Assembly: GCA_945905295.1 (NCBI GenBank) | Contig: CAMDPX010000003.1 | Location: 37,245 to 101,244, forward strand | Origin: Planctomyces sp. SH-PL62 | Lineage (GTDB): Bacteria > Planctomycetota > Planctomycetia > Planctomycetales > Planctomycetaceae | Length of the DNA stretch: 64,000 nucleotides | Direction of reading: 5' to 3' | Shown here: positions 1-9,905 of the stretch, in pieces | Layout of the letters: every line of letters starts with the position of its first letter | How positions within the stretch are numbered: the stretch's first letter is position 1 | The notes under the pieces: generated by a model | The model's input: the letters and a program-made list of their open reading frames with translations, nothing else | Told to the model about the DNA's origin: nothing | The model's database searches: none | Translations under genes and position numbers: made by a program

Positions 1-1884
1 TTTCCCGATCAACAGACCGCCTCGCAAAAGAGCCGGCGCGAAGCGAACGCCGGCCAGGAAAAATGGTTGCAGGAACAAGGTCTCGCTGGGCCGGTGCGCT
101 GGGCACTCTGGCCAGGTCACGGCCAGCATCTCGTCAACGCCAGCGTTCCGGGCTTGTATCGAGTTCGCATCCAGCTCAGCGCGCTGCCGTCGTTCAAAGG
201 TCGTTTGCCGCATCTCGCGCTGTGGCATCATCAATTGAAACGCTCGGTCGTCGGCTTGGACGTCAACGCGGCCGAAGACAAACCGACGGTCATCGAGATC
301 GAGACCTTTCTGCCTGAAGGCAACTTCAATGTGATGAACGAGTCGCCCGGAATGCTGGCCGATGGTCAGACTCCGAGCGTCACTCAATTCCCGTTCGTGA
401 ATACGAAAGTCAGCCGCCCGGCACGACCGACGGCCTATCGGTTGTTCAACGACGAAGGGACGTCGATCTTTCCGCTGCTGCTCGTGGATTGGGTCGAGTC
501 CGAAGGCCCGATCGTCCCTGACGCCGACCAACGCAAGCGCGAAGGGCTGATCCCTGCCAAGGACGGCGACCTGACGGAAGCCCGTGAATGCCTGAAACGT
601 TTTGCGACACGCGCTTGGCGTCGTCCAGTGATCGATGCGGAACTCGATCGCTATGTGAAGATCGTCGAGAACGAACTCGCGGCTGGGGAAAAATTCCGTG
701 CCGCTTATCGAGCCGCGATGGTCGCCGTACTGACCTCCAAGAATTTCTATTACCTTGAAGAAGGCTCTCCCGCGCAGCGTCGCGCGACGGTCAACGATTG
801 GGAACTCGCGTCGCGGCTCTCGTACTTCCTCTGGAGTTCGCTGCCCGATGACGAACTCTTCGGCCTCGCTCAGCAAGGCACACTGCATCGCCCTGAAGTA
901 CTTCGCGCTCAGCTCGCTCGCATGCTCGCTGACACCAAGATCGGCCGCTTCACGGAGTCATTCCCGCGTCAGTGGCTGCAGCTTCAGCGAGTCGGCGCGT
1001 TCCCGCCCGATGCCAGCCTCTATCCCGATTACGACAAGTGGCTCGAACAGAGCCTGGTGCTGGAGACGACCGGCTACTTCGGCGAGGTGTTTTCCAAGAA
1101 CCTGCCGCTCCGCGAGTTCCTCGTCTCCGATTGGACGATGATGAATCCGCGTCTCGCGATGCACTACGGCCTGCCCATCAGCCGGAACGCGCTAGCGTCC
1201 GGTTCTGCTGTTTCTCGTGAGGAACCGGACGCTAGCGCGTTCCGGCTGATCCCGCGCGGCTTCCAGCGAATGTCGCTCCGCTCCGAGGATCATCGCGGCG
1301 GCTTGTTGACTCACGCTTCCATTCTCTCGCTCACATCGGACGGGACGCGGCATCGACCGGTGCATCGCGGCGTCTGGGTTTCGGAAGCAATTTTCGGCCG
1401 CACGCCGCCGCCTCCACCGCCCAACGTCGAACCACTCGCGCCGACGCCCAGCAATCAGCCGAAGGCCACGATCCGCATGCAGCTCGAAGCCCACGCGACT
1501 CACGCGACCTGCGCCTCGTGTCATCAGAAGATCGACCCGCTGGGCTTCGCCTTCGACAACTTCGATGCCATCGGCCGCTGGCGAACCAGCGAACAAGTCG
1601 CAGGGGGTAAAGGGGACGACCCAGCAGTCAACGCCAGCGGCAAGCTCCCCGACGGTCGAGCTTACCACGGCGCGGACGAGTTCAAGCACTTGCTGGTTCA
1701 AGACATTGACCGGTTTGCCGAAGCGTTCGTCGAGCAGCTCGCGACGTACTCCCTGCGCCGCGTGATGACGATCGACGATGCCGCACAGATCAAGAACATC
1801 GCTCAAGCCAGTAAACGTGATGACTACAAACTCCGCACGGTAATCGAGAACCTCGTTTTGTCCGAGCTGTTCCAGAAGCGATGA
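1..1884 (+). CDS. DUF1592/DUF1588/DUF1585-type planctomycete protein, 5'-truncated by window edge
   Basis: Frame 1 is open from base 1 (FPDQQTASQKSRREANAGQEKWLQ...). Contains LSYFLWSSLPDDELF, RGGLLTHASIL...TRHRPVHRGVWVSEAIFGRTPPPPPPNVEPL and CASCHQKIDPLGFAFDNFDAIGRWR, typical of this family. Confidence 0.9.
   Translation, partial: FPDQQTASQKSRREANAGQEKWLQEQGLAGPVRWALWPGHGQHLVNASVPGLYRVRIQLSALPSFKGRLPHLALWHHQLKRSVVGLDVNAAEDKPTVIEIETFLPEGNFNVMNESPGMLADGQTPSVTQFPFVNTKVSRPARPTAYRLFNDEGTSIFPLLLVDWVESEGPIVPDADQRKREGLIPAKDGDLTEARECLKRFATRAWRRPVIDAELDRYVKIVENELAAGEKFRAAYRAAMVAVLTSKNFYYLEEGSPAQRRATVNDWELASRLSYFLWSSLPDDELFGLAQQGTLHRPEVLRAQLARMLADTKIGRFTESFPRQWLQLQRVGAFPPDASLYPDYDKWLEQSLVLETTGYFGEVFSKNLPLREFLVSDWTMMNPRLAMHYGLPISRNALASGSAVSREEPDASAFRLIPRGFQRMSLRSEDHRGGLLTHASILSLTSDGTRHRPVHRGVWVSEAIFGRTPPPPPPNVEPLAPTPSNQPKATIRMQLEAHATHATCASCHQKIDPLGFAFDNFDAIGRWRTSEQVAGGKGDDPAVNASGKLPDGRAYHGADEFKHLLVQDIDRFAEAFVEQLATYSLRRVMTIDDAAQIKNIAQASKRDDYKLRTVIENLVLSELFQKR
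1180..1247. repeat. Palindromic element in frame inside CDS (26-bp perfect arms, 16-nt loop)
   Basis: AGCCGGAACGCGCTAGCGTCCGGTTC ... GAACCGGACGCTAGCGCGTTCCGGCT, perfect inverted repeat at 1180-1205 / 1222-1247. Confidence 0.93.
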
Positions 1885-1912
1885 GCGAATTGCCGTCCGC
1901 GTCGGATTGGGT

Positions 1913-1979
1913 GGTAGCCGCACTCGCCAGAGTGCGGGCGATGGACTGAACCCCCCGCGTTCTGGCGAACGCGGCTACC
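1913..1979. repeat. Dumbbell dyad element (GTAGC..TCGCCAGA family) between convergent genes
   Basis: GGTAGCCGCACTCGCCAGAGTGCGGG ... CCCGCGTTCTGGCGAACGCGGCTACC. Each arm is itself a hairpin with GCCA/TGGC loop. Confidence 0.9.
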
Positions 1980-2000
1980 CAACTTTCTCTGTGGGTCTAC

Positions 2001-3545
2001 TTAGCGTTTCAGCGAGAGGCGGCGGCCGTCGAGTGTGCGCACAAGGACGTTCGGCTTGTCGAGCTTGCGGATCACGGCGTGGAATTCGTCCGGCGTGTGG
2101 ACGGAGTGTTGCTCGACGTGCGTGATGAAGTCCCCTTCTTGCAGTTCGACGTTGGCGGCGCTGGACTGCGGAACGACGGCGGTCACGACGACGGCGGCGG
2201 GATAACGCTGCTCCGGCCAGTTCATGTATTTGTAGCGTGCGGTCGGGTAATCGACGCGCAGGCCACGCCATTCGGAATGGCGCTGCTCGCTGGCGATCAG
2301 CGTCTCTTCGCCGGACAGCGGCCACTTGCCGAGTTCGGCGTGCAGCGTGAATTCGCGGCGTTCGGCTTCGCGCCAAACCGTCAGTTCGGCGAAGACGCCG
2401 GGACCGAGCAATCCGATCTCGCGCAGCAAATCGAGCTTGCCGAAGATCGGCTGGCGATTCACGGCCAGGATAATGTCGTCGCGGCGGACTCCCGCGATGG
2501 CGGCCGGTGAATCCGCGAAGGACATCAGCACGCGCGCGGCGCTCGCCTGCTTCACCTTGGGGGGCAGATGCCGCAGCGCCGCGAGCAAGAAATCTTCGGG
2601 GTGCAGGCCGAGGAAGCCGTACTCAACTTCCAAGCCCTTCGCGAGAGACTCGATGACGCGCCGCACGTTGGCGTCGATGGGGATCGCGTAGCCGACGGAC
2701 TTCTCATAGCCCTCGATGGCAGCGAGCGACATGGTCAAACCGATCAATTCGCCGCGCAGGTTCAATAACGCTCCACCGCTGCCGCCGAGGTTCAATCGCG
2801 TGTCGATATGCAGCAGAGTGCCGAGCTGATGGATCGACGTGTCGCGCCGCGTAGGCGAGAGGTCGGACTTGTCGGCGTTGACTGGGGCTGGGAATCGGGA
2901 GATGTTGCTGATGATACCCCAACTCGCGCTGGCCGAACCGTCGCGCGCGATCGCATACGGATTGCCCAGCGAGATGACGAATTGGCCTTTGCGTGGCGGA
3001 ATGGGTTCACCCAGCTTGAACGGCTTCAGGTCTTCGCGAGTCAGTTTGGTTCCGGTGAGGTCCAGTCGCAACACCGCCAGATCCGAGCGAGGATCGGCGG
3101 CGAGGATCTTCGCATCGCAAATCTGGCGTCCGGGCAGGCGGACTCGCAAGGCGCGGTCGGCCGGCATGTCTTTGCCGACGACCGGGCCGCCGCGCACCAA
3201 GTGATAGGCCGTCAGCACTAACCGCTCGGCCGAAGGTTCGGGCGAGTTTCCCGCCGTGATGAGGACTCCGCTGCCAAATTCGTTGGGAAAGAATTCCGGG
3301 CTGTGCTCATCGGCTGCGCGAGGTTGAATCTCCAAGCCAAATCCATCAACCCGCACGGCGACCGCCTCGCGTTTCAGAATGCCGAGCGCGACGACCGAGG
3401 ATTCGGCCGAGCCGATGACTTTGACCAACTGATCCTCGACCGAGGCCAGCACTGTGGCGGAATCGGCCGCCGGTGGCTGAGCCTGCCCGATCGTGGTCCA
3501 CGAAGCCAGAAGAACGATCAATGCTCCAACTCGGTCTATTCGCAT
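2001..3545 (-). CDS. Trypsin-like serine protease with PDZ domains (HtrA/DegP-like), secreted
   Basis: ORF 2001..3587; likely start at 3545 (MRIDRVGALIVLLASWTTIGQAQ signal peptide). Motifs: TAYHLV, DLAVLRLD, NLGGSGGALLNLRGELIGL, then PDZ-like segments. Confidence 0.85.
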   Translation of the reverse strand: MRIDRVGALIVLLASWTTIGQAQPPAADSATVLASVEDQLVKVIGSAESSVVALGILKREAVAVRVDGFGLEIQPRAADEHSPEFFPNEFGSGVLITAGNSPEPSAERLVLTAYHLVRGGPVVGKDMPADRALRVRLPGRQICDAKILAADPRSDLAVLRLDLTGTKLTREDLKPFKLGEPIPPRKGQFVISLGNPYAIARDGSASASWGIISNISRFPAPVNADKSDLSPTRRDTSIHQLGTLLHIDTRLNLGGSGGALLNLRGELIGLTMSLAAIEGYEKSVGYAIPIDANVRRVIESLAKGLEVEYGFLGLHPEDFLLAALRHLPPKVKQASAARVLMSFADSPAAIAGVRRDDIILAVNRQPIFGKLDLLREIGLLGPGVFAELTVWREAERREFTLHAELGKWPLSGEETLIASEQRHSEWRGLRVDYPTARYKYMNWPEQRYPAAVVVTAVVPQSSAANVELQEGDFITHVEQHSVHTPDEFHAVIRKLDKPNVLVRTLDGRRLSLKR

Positions 3546-3634
3546 GGTGAAAGTCTCCGAACCCCGCCGGACATCGCCGTGACCCACGGCTGGCTAATGC
3601 GTCGCGTTATACCTCGCGCGGCCACGAATGAGAC

Positions 3635-3658
3635 AGGCGAGCGGGGCAGCGTCAGCCC
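3635..3658. repeat. Solo arm of the AGGCGAGCGGGGCGGCGTCAGCCC element (cf. 48177-48260)
   Basis: AGGCGAGCGGGGCAGCGTCAGCCC, 23/24 identical to the left arm at 48177. Confidence 0.7.
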
Positions 3659-3699
3659 AATGGCACTGACATTATTTTTTGCGACCGGGCGAGCGGTTT

Positions 3700-3953
3700 A
3701 TCGGAATGCGTTTTTGAATTGAGAGGATTTCGGGCGCTGATGGTACGCCTCTCGTTCGTAGGAGCGGTTCGGTCGTTTGTCTTTCATGGCGTAGAACAGC
3801 GCTCTCGGGCTTCCCCGTGCTTGTTGGACGCTGGCCGGCACGTTGTTCCAACAGTTCGCCTTCGCCACCGTCAAGGCTCTTCGCGACCTTGCCAGTACTC
3901 CGCCCCGGCTGCCTCGACAACCGAACGGACTCCACTTTGAACTCTCGTGTCAA
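3700..3953 (-). pseudogene. Degenerate IS3-family OrfA (transposase helix-turn-helix) remnant
   Basis: Minus-strand MTREFKVESVRLSRQPGRSTGKVAKSLDGGEGEL resembles IS3 OrfA N-termini (TREFKxEAVRLxxxxGRSxxxVAxxLxxxExxL). Downstream sequence degenerates. Confidence 0.4.
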
Positions 3954-4217
3954 TTTTCGTCGCTGACGAATCGTTCTCGCTCCTCGTCTTGCGCTCTGCG
4001 CGCTTTTATACGTGCCCGCAAAACGGGGGAGTCCGCTTTCATCACATCAGGAAAGAAGTGGCAGAGGCTCAACGAGATGATTTTGAGAGCGTTGTTGGAT
4101 CGAGTCGTTTCACGGTGGCCATCGTCCATCCTCCTTACTAGAAGTGGCGGGGAGGCAACGTCAGTCGCCCTAGCTCACGAAATAGTTCTTGGGAAGGTTC
4201 TTCAGGAGGGGCTCACC

Positions 4218-5141
4218 ATGCGAATCTCTTTGTGGTCCGTTTTGTCCGTATGGCTTTTTGCCGCGTGTACCGTATCCGTGTCGATCGCCGATGACTCCGC
4301 ACCGCAGCCAAACGCGAAGCTTCGGATCATCGTCTTCGGAGCGCACCCCGATGACGCCGAGTACAAAACCGGCGGCACGGCAGCCAAGTGGGCGAAGCTC
4401 GGACATCATGTGAAACTGGTCTCTGTGACCAATGGCGACATTGGGGATTGGCAATTGGCTGGCGGGCCATTGGCTCAGCGTCGGGCGGCCGAGGTTCATG
4501 CGGCTGCGAAGATTCTCGGTACCACTTCGCAGGTGCTCGATATTCACGACGGCGAACTGCTGCCAACGCTGGAACACCGCAAGCTCATTACGAAGCTGAT
4601 CCGCGAATGGCATGCGGATATCGTCATTTCTCATCGGCCGTGGGACTATCACCCGGACCACCGCTACGTTGGCGTGCTGGTGCAGGATGCCGCGTTCATG
4701 GTCACGGTCCCTTTCTTCTGCCCTGATGTGCCACCGCTGAAGAAGAATCCCGTCTTCTTGTACTCCAGCGACGGCTTTCGCAAGCCGTACCCGTTCGATC
4801 CGGACATCGCCGTGTCGGTGGATGACGTCTTTGAGACGAAGCTGGCCGCGATCCACGAATTGCCCTCGCAGGCTTACGAGGGAGGCGCAAATGGCAGCGA
4901 GGAGCACGTTCGCAGCGTTCCGCCGGAATCGAATCCCTCCGCACGCAAAGCTTGGCTCAAGGAGCGATGGTCGAGCCGCCAAAGCGCCGAAGCCAATAAG
5001 TCTCGCGACCTGCTCGTTCGACTGTACGGAGAACTGCGAGGCAAAGCGGTGAAGCATGCCGAGACGTTTGAAATATGCGAATACGGGGCACGCCCTTCTG
5101 GTGACGAGATCCGGCGGCTCTTTCCGTTCTTTGGCGAGTGA
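4218..5141 (+). CDS. PIG-L/LmbE family deacetylase, secreted
   Basis: Start at 4218 (MRISLWSVLSVWLFAACTVSVSIADD signal peptide). Motifs: FGAHPDDAEYKTGGTAAKWA, ISHRPWDYHPDHRYVG. Confidence 0.88.
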   Translation: MRISLWSVLSVWLFAACTVSVSIADDSAPQPNAKLRIIVFGAHPDDAEYKTGGTAAKWAKLGHHVKLVSVTNGDIGDWQLAGGPLAQRRAAEVHAAAKILGTTSQVLDIHDGELLPTLEHRKLITKLIREWHADIVISHRPWDYHPDHRYVGVLVQDAAFMVTVPFFCPDVPPLKKNPVFLYSSDGFRKPYPFDPDIAVSVDDVFETKLAAIHELPSQAYEGGANGSEEHVRSVPPESNPSARKAWLKERWSSRQSAEANKSRDLLVRLYGELRGKAVKHAETFEICEYGARPSGDEIRRLFPFFGE

Positions 5142-5218
5142 TCCGATGCCCATTTGGAAGATTTGATGGCTGTGTTGGGAGCCTTCGACGCCATGTAAGT
5201 TCTGTGTCCATTGAAGAC

Positions 5219-5246
5219 TTGCATTAGTTTAGAGGCTCGCTATAGT
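5219..5246 (+). promoter_or_regulatory. Candidate sigma70-type promoter for the tRNA-tuf operon
   Basis: TTGCAT - 16 nt - TATAGT about 30 nt upstream of the first tRNA. Confidence 0.5.
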
Positions 5247-5275
5247 CCCCCGCTCCCCATCGAGCCAGCTTGACC

Positions 5276-5348
5276 GCTAGCGTAGCTCAATTGGCAGAGC
5301 TCCGGTTTTGTAAACCGGGGGTTGTGGGTTCGAGTCCCTCCGCTAGCT
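5276..5348 (+). tRNA. tRNA-Thr (anticodon TGT)
   Basis: Cloverleaf: acceptor GCTAGCG/CGCTAGC, anticodon arm CCGGT-TTTGTAA-ACCGG, T arm with GGTTCGAGTCC. Confidence 0.95.
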
Positions 5349-5437
5349 TCCAGAGACCTCCGGTTCAAACGCCTGTGAGTCAGGAAGTTAGTTCCGGCAC
5401 GGGGCAAGACAAGCACTGGCGGGAAGAGGACTCCACC

Positions 5438-5519
<82 letters not shown>

Positions 5520-5636
5520 CTGGGTAAATTAGAAAAATCGCGGTGTCGCTCGACCTGAGCGATTAAGAAAAAGTCACTCCAAACGATCAAGACGAATGGC
5601 CTTCAGAGAACACCGTATCGAACAAATCAAGCGTCC

Positions 5637-5707
5637 GCGGGTGTAGCTCAATGGTAGAGCGCCAGCCTTCCAAGCTGGACACGTGGGTTCGATTCCCATC
5701 ACCCGCT
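5637..5707 (+). tRNA. tRNA-Gly (anticodon TCC)
   Basis: Acceptor GCGGGTG/CACCCGC, anticodon arm CCAGC-CTTCCAA-GCTGG. Confidence 0.95.
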
Positions 5708-5798
5708 CCTGAGAGAAGCGAGTCCCAGTCAGCAAAAAAAACAGTGAATCAAGCAGCGCAACCAATCTTTGGAAAGGATTCAGCGCGTTGTCTTCTGT

Positions 5799-5870
<72 letters not shown>

Positions 5871-5964
5871 CTCCGAGCGAAAGTAGTACGTCGGGGCCGG
5901 AGCGGTCCGGTTCTCGTTGATGAAGTCTTCGTTCCAACCAGAAAGTTCCAGTTAGGGAGTCAAC

Positions 5965-7161
5965 ATGGCCAAGGCAGTTTTTGAACGCAAGAAACCGCAC
6001 GTCAACGTGGGAACCATTGGTCACATCGACCACGGCAAAACAACTTTGACTGCCTCGATCCTCGCGGTCCAGGCCGCAAAGGGTTTGGCGGTCATGAAGT
6101 CGTACAAGGATATCGCCAAGGGCGGTACGGTTCGCGACGAGAACAAAACCGTGACCATCGCGGTCAGTCACGTCGAGTATGAGTCGCCGAAGCGTCACTA
6201 CGCTCACATCGACTGTCCGGGACACGCGGACTACATCAAGAACATGATCACCGGTGCTGCCCAGATGGACGGCGCGATTCTGGTGGTGTCTGCCGCTGAC
6301 GGGCCGATGCCGCAAACGCGGGAGCACATCCTGCTGGCTCGTCAGGTCAATGTGCCGGCGCTGGTTGTGTTTCTTAACAAAATCGACTTGGTCGATGATC
6401 CGGAATTGCTTGAGCTGGTCGAGATGGAAATTCGCGACTTGCTCACCAAGTACGGCTTTCCTGGCGACACGATTCCGATCGTTCGTGGCCAGTCCAACAT
6501 GGCGTTGAGCGATCCTACGGATCCTAAGTGGAATGCCTGCATCGGCGAGCTGATGGAAGCTCTGGATAACCATATTCCTGAGCCGGCGCGTATCACCGAC
6601 AAGCCGTTCCTGATGGCAATCGAGGACGTGTTCTCGATTGAAGGCCGCGGGACAGTTGTGACGGGCCGTATTGAGCAAGGCGTCGTAAAGACCGGCGAGA
6701 AGATTGAGATTGTCGGCCTCAAGCCGACGATGGAAACGACTTGCACCGGCGTCGAAATGTTCAACAAGACGCTCGATCGTGGCGAGGCTGGCGACAACGT
6801 CGGCATTCTGCTGCGCGGCACGAAGAAAGAAGACGTGCAGCGCGGCCAGGTGCTATCGGCTCCGAAGGCGATCAAGCCGCATACGAAGTTTGAGTGCGAA
6901 GTGTACGTTCTGAGCAAAGAGGAAGGCGGCCGGCACACGCCGTTCTTCAACGGGTACAAGCCGCAGTTCTACTTCCGTACGACGGACGTGACCGGTGGCG
7001 CGAACCTGCTCGGTGGAGCGGAAATGTGTATGCCTGGCGACAACGTCAAGTTGGCGGTTGAGCTTGGCAAACCCATCGCGATGGACACGGGTAGTCGCTT
7101 TGCTATTCGCGAAGGTGGCCGCACGGTTGGTTCGGGCATTGTGACCTTGATCACGGAGTAA
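5965..7161 (+). CDS. tuf: Elongation factor Tu
   Basis: [45 protein letters not shown], full-length 398 aa. Confidence 0.98.
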   Translation: MAKAVFERKKPHVNVGTIGHIDHGKTTLTASILAVQAAKGLAVMKSYKDIAKGGTVRDENKTVTIAVSHVEYESPKRHYAHIDCPGHADYIKNMITGAAQMDGAILVVSAADGPMPQTREHILLARQVNVPALVVFLNKIDLVDDPELLELVEMEIRDLLTKYGFPGDTIPIVRGQSNMALSDPTDPKWNACIGELMEALDNHIPEPARITDKPFLMAIEDVFSIEGRGTVVTGRIEQGVVKTGEKIEIVGLKPTMETTCTGVEMFNKTLDRGEAGDNVGILLRGTKKEDVQRGQVLSAPKAIKPHTKFECEVYVLSKEEGGRHTPFFNGYKPQFYFRTTDVTGGANLLGGAEMCMPGDNVKLAVELGKPIAMDTGSRFAIREGGRTVGSGIVTLITE

Positions 7162-7167
7162 CTGAAA

Positions 7168-7323
7168 ATGCCTCGCGAATACGTGTGGCTGGAATGCACT
7201 GAATCAGGCGATCGGAACTATCGGGTCTCGAAAGAGACGCGCGGAACCGAACGCTTGGAGTTGAAGAAATACTGTCCTCGGCTGCGGAAGCATACTCTGC
7301 ACAAAGAGTCGCGGAAGAAGTAG
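7168..7323 (+). CDS. rpmG: 50S ribosomal protein L33
   Basis: 51-aa ORF missed by the track: [51 protein letters not shown]. Position between tuf and tRNA-Trp/secE. Confidence 0.92.
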   Translation: MPREYVWLECTESGDRNYRVSKETRGTERLELKKYCPRLRKHTLHKESRKK

Positions 7324-7349
7324 CGGCTGCGGCGGCCGTGGTGTGAACT

Positions 7350-7422
7350 ACGGGTGTAGCTCAATTGGCAGAGCACTGGATTCCAAATCCAGCGGTTGGG
7401 GGTTCAAGTCCCTCCGCCCGTG
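7350..7422 (+). tRNA. tRNA-Trp (anticodon CCA)
   Basis: Acceptor ACGGGTG/CGCCCGT, anticodon arm CTGGA-TTCCAAA-TCCAG. Confidence 0.95.
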
Positions 7423-7478
7423 TTTTGACCGGTGCGAAGAATGGGCAAGCGGTTTGTTGCTGAAGGATTCGATGGTTG

Positions 7479-7898
7479 ATGGCACTGACGACCTACAAAA
7501 AGACGCAAGGCCGGCCGACTCGTCAGATCGCTCTGTGCGTGGTGGTGGTTTGCTTGTCGTGGTTGCTGGTGCAGACGGGAGCGTTGGCTCGTCCGTTGCT
7601 CAAAACAGCCTTTGAGTTTGTTGGTATTGGTCCGTCGATTGGTTGGTTGTTCTTGTGCTTGGTTCTGGTCGGGCTGTCGGGGCTGTTGGCGTTTGCCTTG
7701 CTCAATCGGCCTCGCTGGGCCGACTTTTTGATTTCCGTACAAGCCGAAATCGACAAGGTGACATGGCCGTCAAAAGCCGAGGTGCGGAAAGCGACCGTCG
7801 TTGTGTTGATTCTGCTGGTGTCGATGGCAGTCGTGATCTTTTTGTTTGACGTCATTTGGCAATGGGTATTCAAGACGATTGGCTTCTTACAGATCTGA
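7479..7898 (+). CDS. secE: Preprotein translocase subunit SecE (with extra N-terminal TM segments)
   Basis: C-terminal VQAEIDKVTWPSKAEVRKATVVVLILLVSMAVVIFLFDVIWQWVF; located between tRNA-Trp and nusG. Confidence 0.9.
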   Translation: MALTTYKKTQGRPTRQIALCVVVVCLSWLLVQTGALARPLLKTAFEFVGIGPSIGWLFLCLVLVGLSGLLAFALLNRPRWADFLISVQAEIDKVTWPSKAEVRKATVVVLILLVSMAVVIFLFDVIWQWVFKTIGFLQI

Positions 7899-7933
7899 AG
7901 TTTCAGATTTTGGTTTTGACGGAGCTTTGAGCG

Positions 7934-8539
7934 GTGCCTACGGAGTCTTCTATGACAACCACGACCGATCACTCCCTGCCGGCAAGCCCAGAGTTGAAGT
8001 GGTATGTCTTGAAGGTTCAGACGAACCGCGAGAAGTCCATTCGAGAGGCATTGCAGCGCCGAATCAATCGTGACGGGATGCAGGAGTCTTTCGGGAAGGA
8101 CGACAAGGGCGAACTGAAGATCGTCATCGCGACTGAGAAGATCGTGGAGACGAAAAGCGGTAAGCGGAAGGTAGTCGAGAGGAAGTTGTATCCCGGTTAC
8201 TTATTCATTCAGATGATCCTGAATGACGAGACGTGGTATTTGGTTCGTGACACAAGCGGAGTGGGCGACTTCACCGGAGCCGGTGGCGTTCCGACTCCAA
8301 TGGAAGAAGAAGAGATTAATCGTCTTATCCAACAGGAGGAGGCGGTCAACGAGCCAGCGAAAATTAAGATTCCGCTTTCGCGCGGAGATGTGGTGAAGAT
8401 CAAGGAAGGGACGTTTGAAAACTTCGAGGGGAGCGTCGACGCGATCGACGAGACCAGCGGCAAGATTAGTGTCTTGATCGAGATTTTCGGACGTTCGACT
8501 CCTGTGGAATTGGAATACTGGCAAGTCGAAAAACCATAA
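7934..8539 (+). CDS. nusG: Transcription termination/antitermination protein NusG
   Basis: [74 protein letters not shown]. Confidence 0.95.
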   Translation: MPTESSMTTTTDHSLPASPELKWYVLKVQTNREKSIREALQRRINRDGMQESFGKDDKGELKIVIATEKIVETKSGKRKVVERKLYPGYLFIQMILNDETWYLVRDTSGVGDFTGAGGVPTPMEEEEINRLIQQEEAVNEPAKIKIPLSRGDVVKIKEGTFENFEGSVDAIDETSGKISVLIEIFGRSTPVELEYWQVEKP

Positions 8540-8595
8540 CTTAGGTTTCCTTGCTGCTTGCTCATTGACGAATCGTTGCAGATTGAGAGTTTGAT

Positions 8596-9027
8596 ATGGC
8601 CAAAGCGAAGGCGATCGTTGCACAGGTCAAAGTTCAGATCACGGGTGGTCAAGCCACGCCAGCACCCCCGGTCGGTACCGCACTGGGGCCACACGGCATC
8701 AATCTGGGCAAGTTCGTTCAAGAGTTCAACGCCAAGACTAAGGACATCGCGGGAACGATCGTGCCGGTTATTGTGACCGTCTACAGCGACCGATCCTTTG
8801 AGTTCATTGTCAAGACGCCGCCGGCTTCGGTGCTACTAAAGAAGGTGGCGGGAGTCGCCAAGGGTTCACAGCGACCAAACTCAGAAAAGGTTGGTGTGGT
8901 CACGAAGGCTCAAGTGACGTCCATCGCCAAAGAGAAAATGGTCGACCTCAATACGACGGACCTCGCGGCGGCTTGCCGGGTGATCGAGGGAACTGCGCGG
9001 AGCATGGGGATCACGATCGCGGACTAA
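8596..9027 (+). CDS. rplK: 50S ribosomal protein L11
   Basis: [35 protein letters not shown]. Confidence 0.97.
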   Translation: MAKAKAIVAQVKVQITGGQATPAPPVGTALGPHGINLGKFVQEFNAKTKDIAGTIVPVIVTVYSDRSFEFIVKTPPASVLLKKVAGVAKGSQRPNSEKVGVVTKAQVTSIAKEKMVDLNTTDLAAACRVIEGTARSMGITIAD

Positions 9028-9036
9028 TGAGAACAA

Positions 9037-9087
9037 CGTAGTACGGCGCAGTGCCGGCCACACTGTCTCGCGTGAGACGGAACTACG
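9037..9087. repeat. Dumbbell dyad between rplK and rplA
   Basis: CGTAGT..[CGGCgcagtGCCG]..[GTCTCgcgtGAGAC]..ACTACG. Confidence 0.65.
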
Positions 9088-9113
9088 AACTGAATTTTTT
9101 CAGGTGATGTGCG

Positions 9114-9824
9114 ATGAGAAGTCCATCGAAGCGAATGAAGGCAATGCGTGAGGCAGCCTTAAAGTTGGGTGCAGTTCCGCTGCCGGTTCTCGATGCCGTC
9201 AAGGCGCTGAAGGGTCTGGAAGCAGGGCTTCCGGCCAACATCAAGAGGGCCAAGTTCGATCAAAGCGTCGAGATTGCGATCCGCCTTGGAGTTGACCCGA
9301 AACAGGCAGACCAAATCGTTCGCGGGTCGATGGTTTTTCCGCATGGGATTGGCAAGTCAAAGCGTGTGCTCGTATTTTGCCAAGGGGCCAATGTTGAAGT
9401 CGCAAACAATGCCGGGGCGGCATTTGTCGGCGGTAAGGATCTGGCCGATCAGATTAAGGGTGGCTGGCTCGATTTCGACGTCGCCATTGCGACACCCGAC
9501 ATGATGGGCGTGGTCGGTCCGCTGGGAAAAGTGCTTGGCCCGCGAGGGTTGATGCCTTCGCCGCGCGCCGGCACCGTTACGAACGACATTGCGACCGCCG
9601 TCAAAGAATACAAGGCCGGCAAGGTTGAGTTTCGAGTGGACGCTGCTGGGATCGTGCATTGTGTGGTCGGCAAGCTTTCCTTCGGCGAGCAACAACTCGC
9701 GGAGAATGTTGAGGCTTTCTTGAAACACATCGTTGCCATCAAGCCCAACACGTCGAAGGGGATTTACGTTCGTAGCATCTATCTGACGGCCACGATGATG
9801 CCGTCCATTGCGATTTCTGCGTAA
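9114..9824 (+). CDS. rplA: 50S ribosomal protein L1
   Basis: [50 protein letters not shown]. Confidence 0.97.
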   Translation: MRSPSKRMKAMREAALKLGAVPLPVLDAVKALKGLEAGLPANIKRAKFDQSVEIAIRLGVDPKQADQIVRGSMVFPHGIGKSKRVLVFCQGANVEVANNAGAAFVGGKDLADQIKGGWLDFDVAIATPDMMGVVGPLGKVLGPRGLMPSPRAGTVTNDIATAVKEYKAGKVEFRVDAAGIVHCVVGKLSFGEQQLAENVEAFLKHIVAIKPNTSKGIYVRSIYLTATMMPSIAISA

Positions 9825-9905
9825 CGCATCACAATGCTCGCCCGCGCGATTCCGTTTGGGTATGGGTACTTTCGGCCAACTCGCTTCCAAGACGACGGTG
9901 TTGAT

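Noticed and set aside
1913-1979. Ordinary Rho-independent terminator
   Set aside because: No U-tract on either strand, nested mini-hairpins, and the same element occurs inside a CDS and between divergent genes.
3843-4217. N-terminal 125 aa of the PIG-L ORF as genuine coding
   Set aside because: A good signal peptide starts at ATG 4218 and the upstream part overlaps degenerate IS-like sequence.
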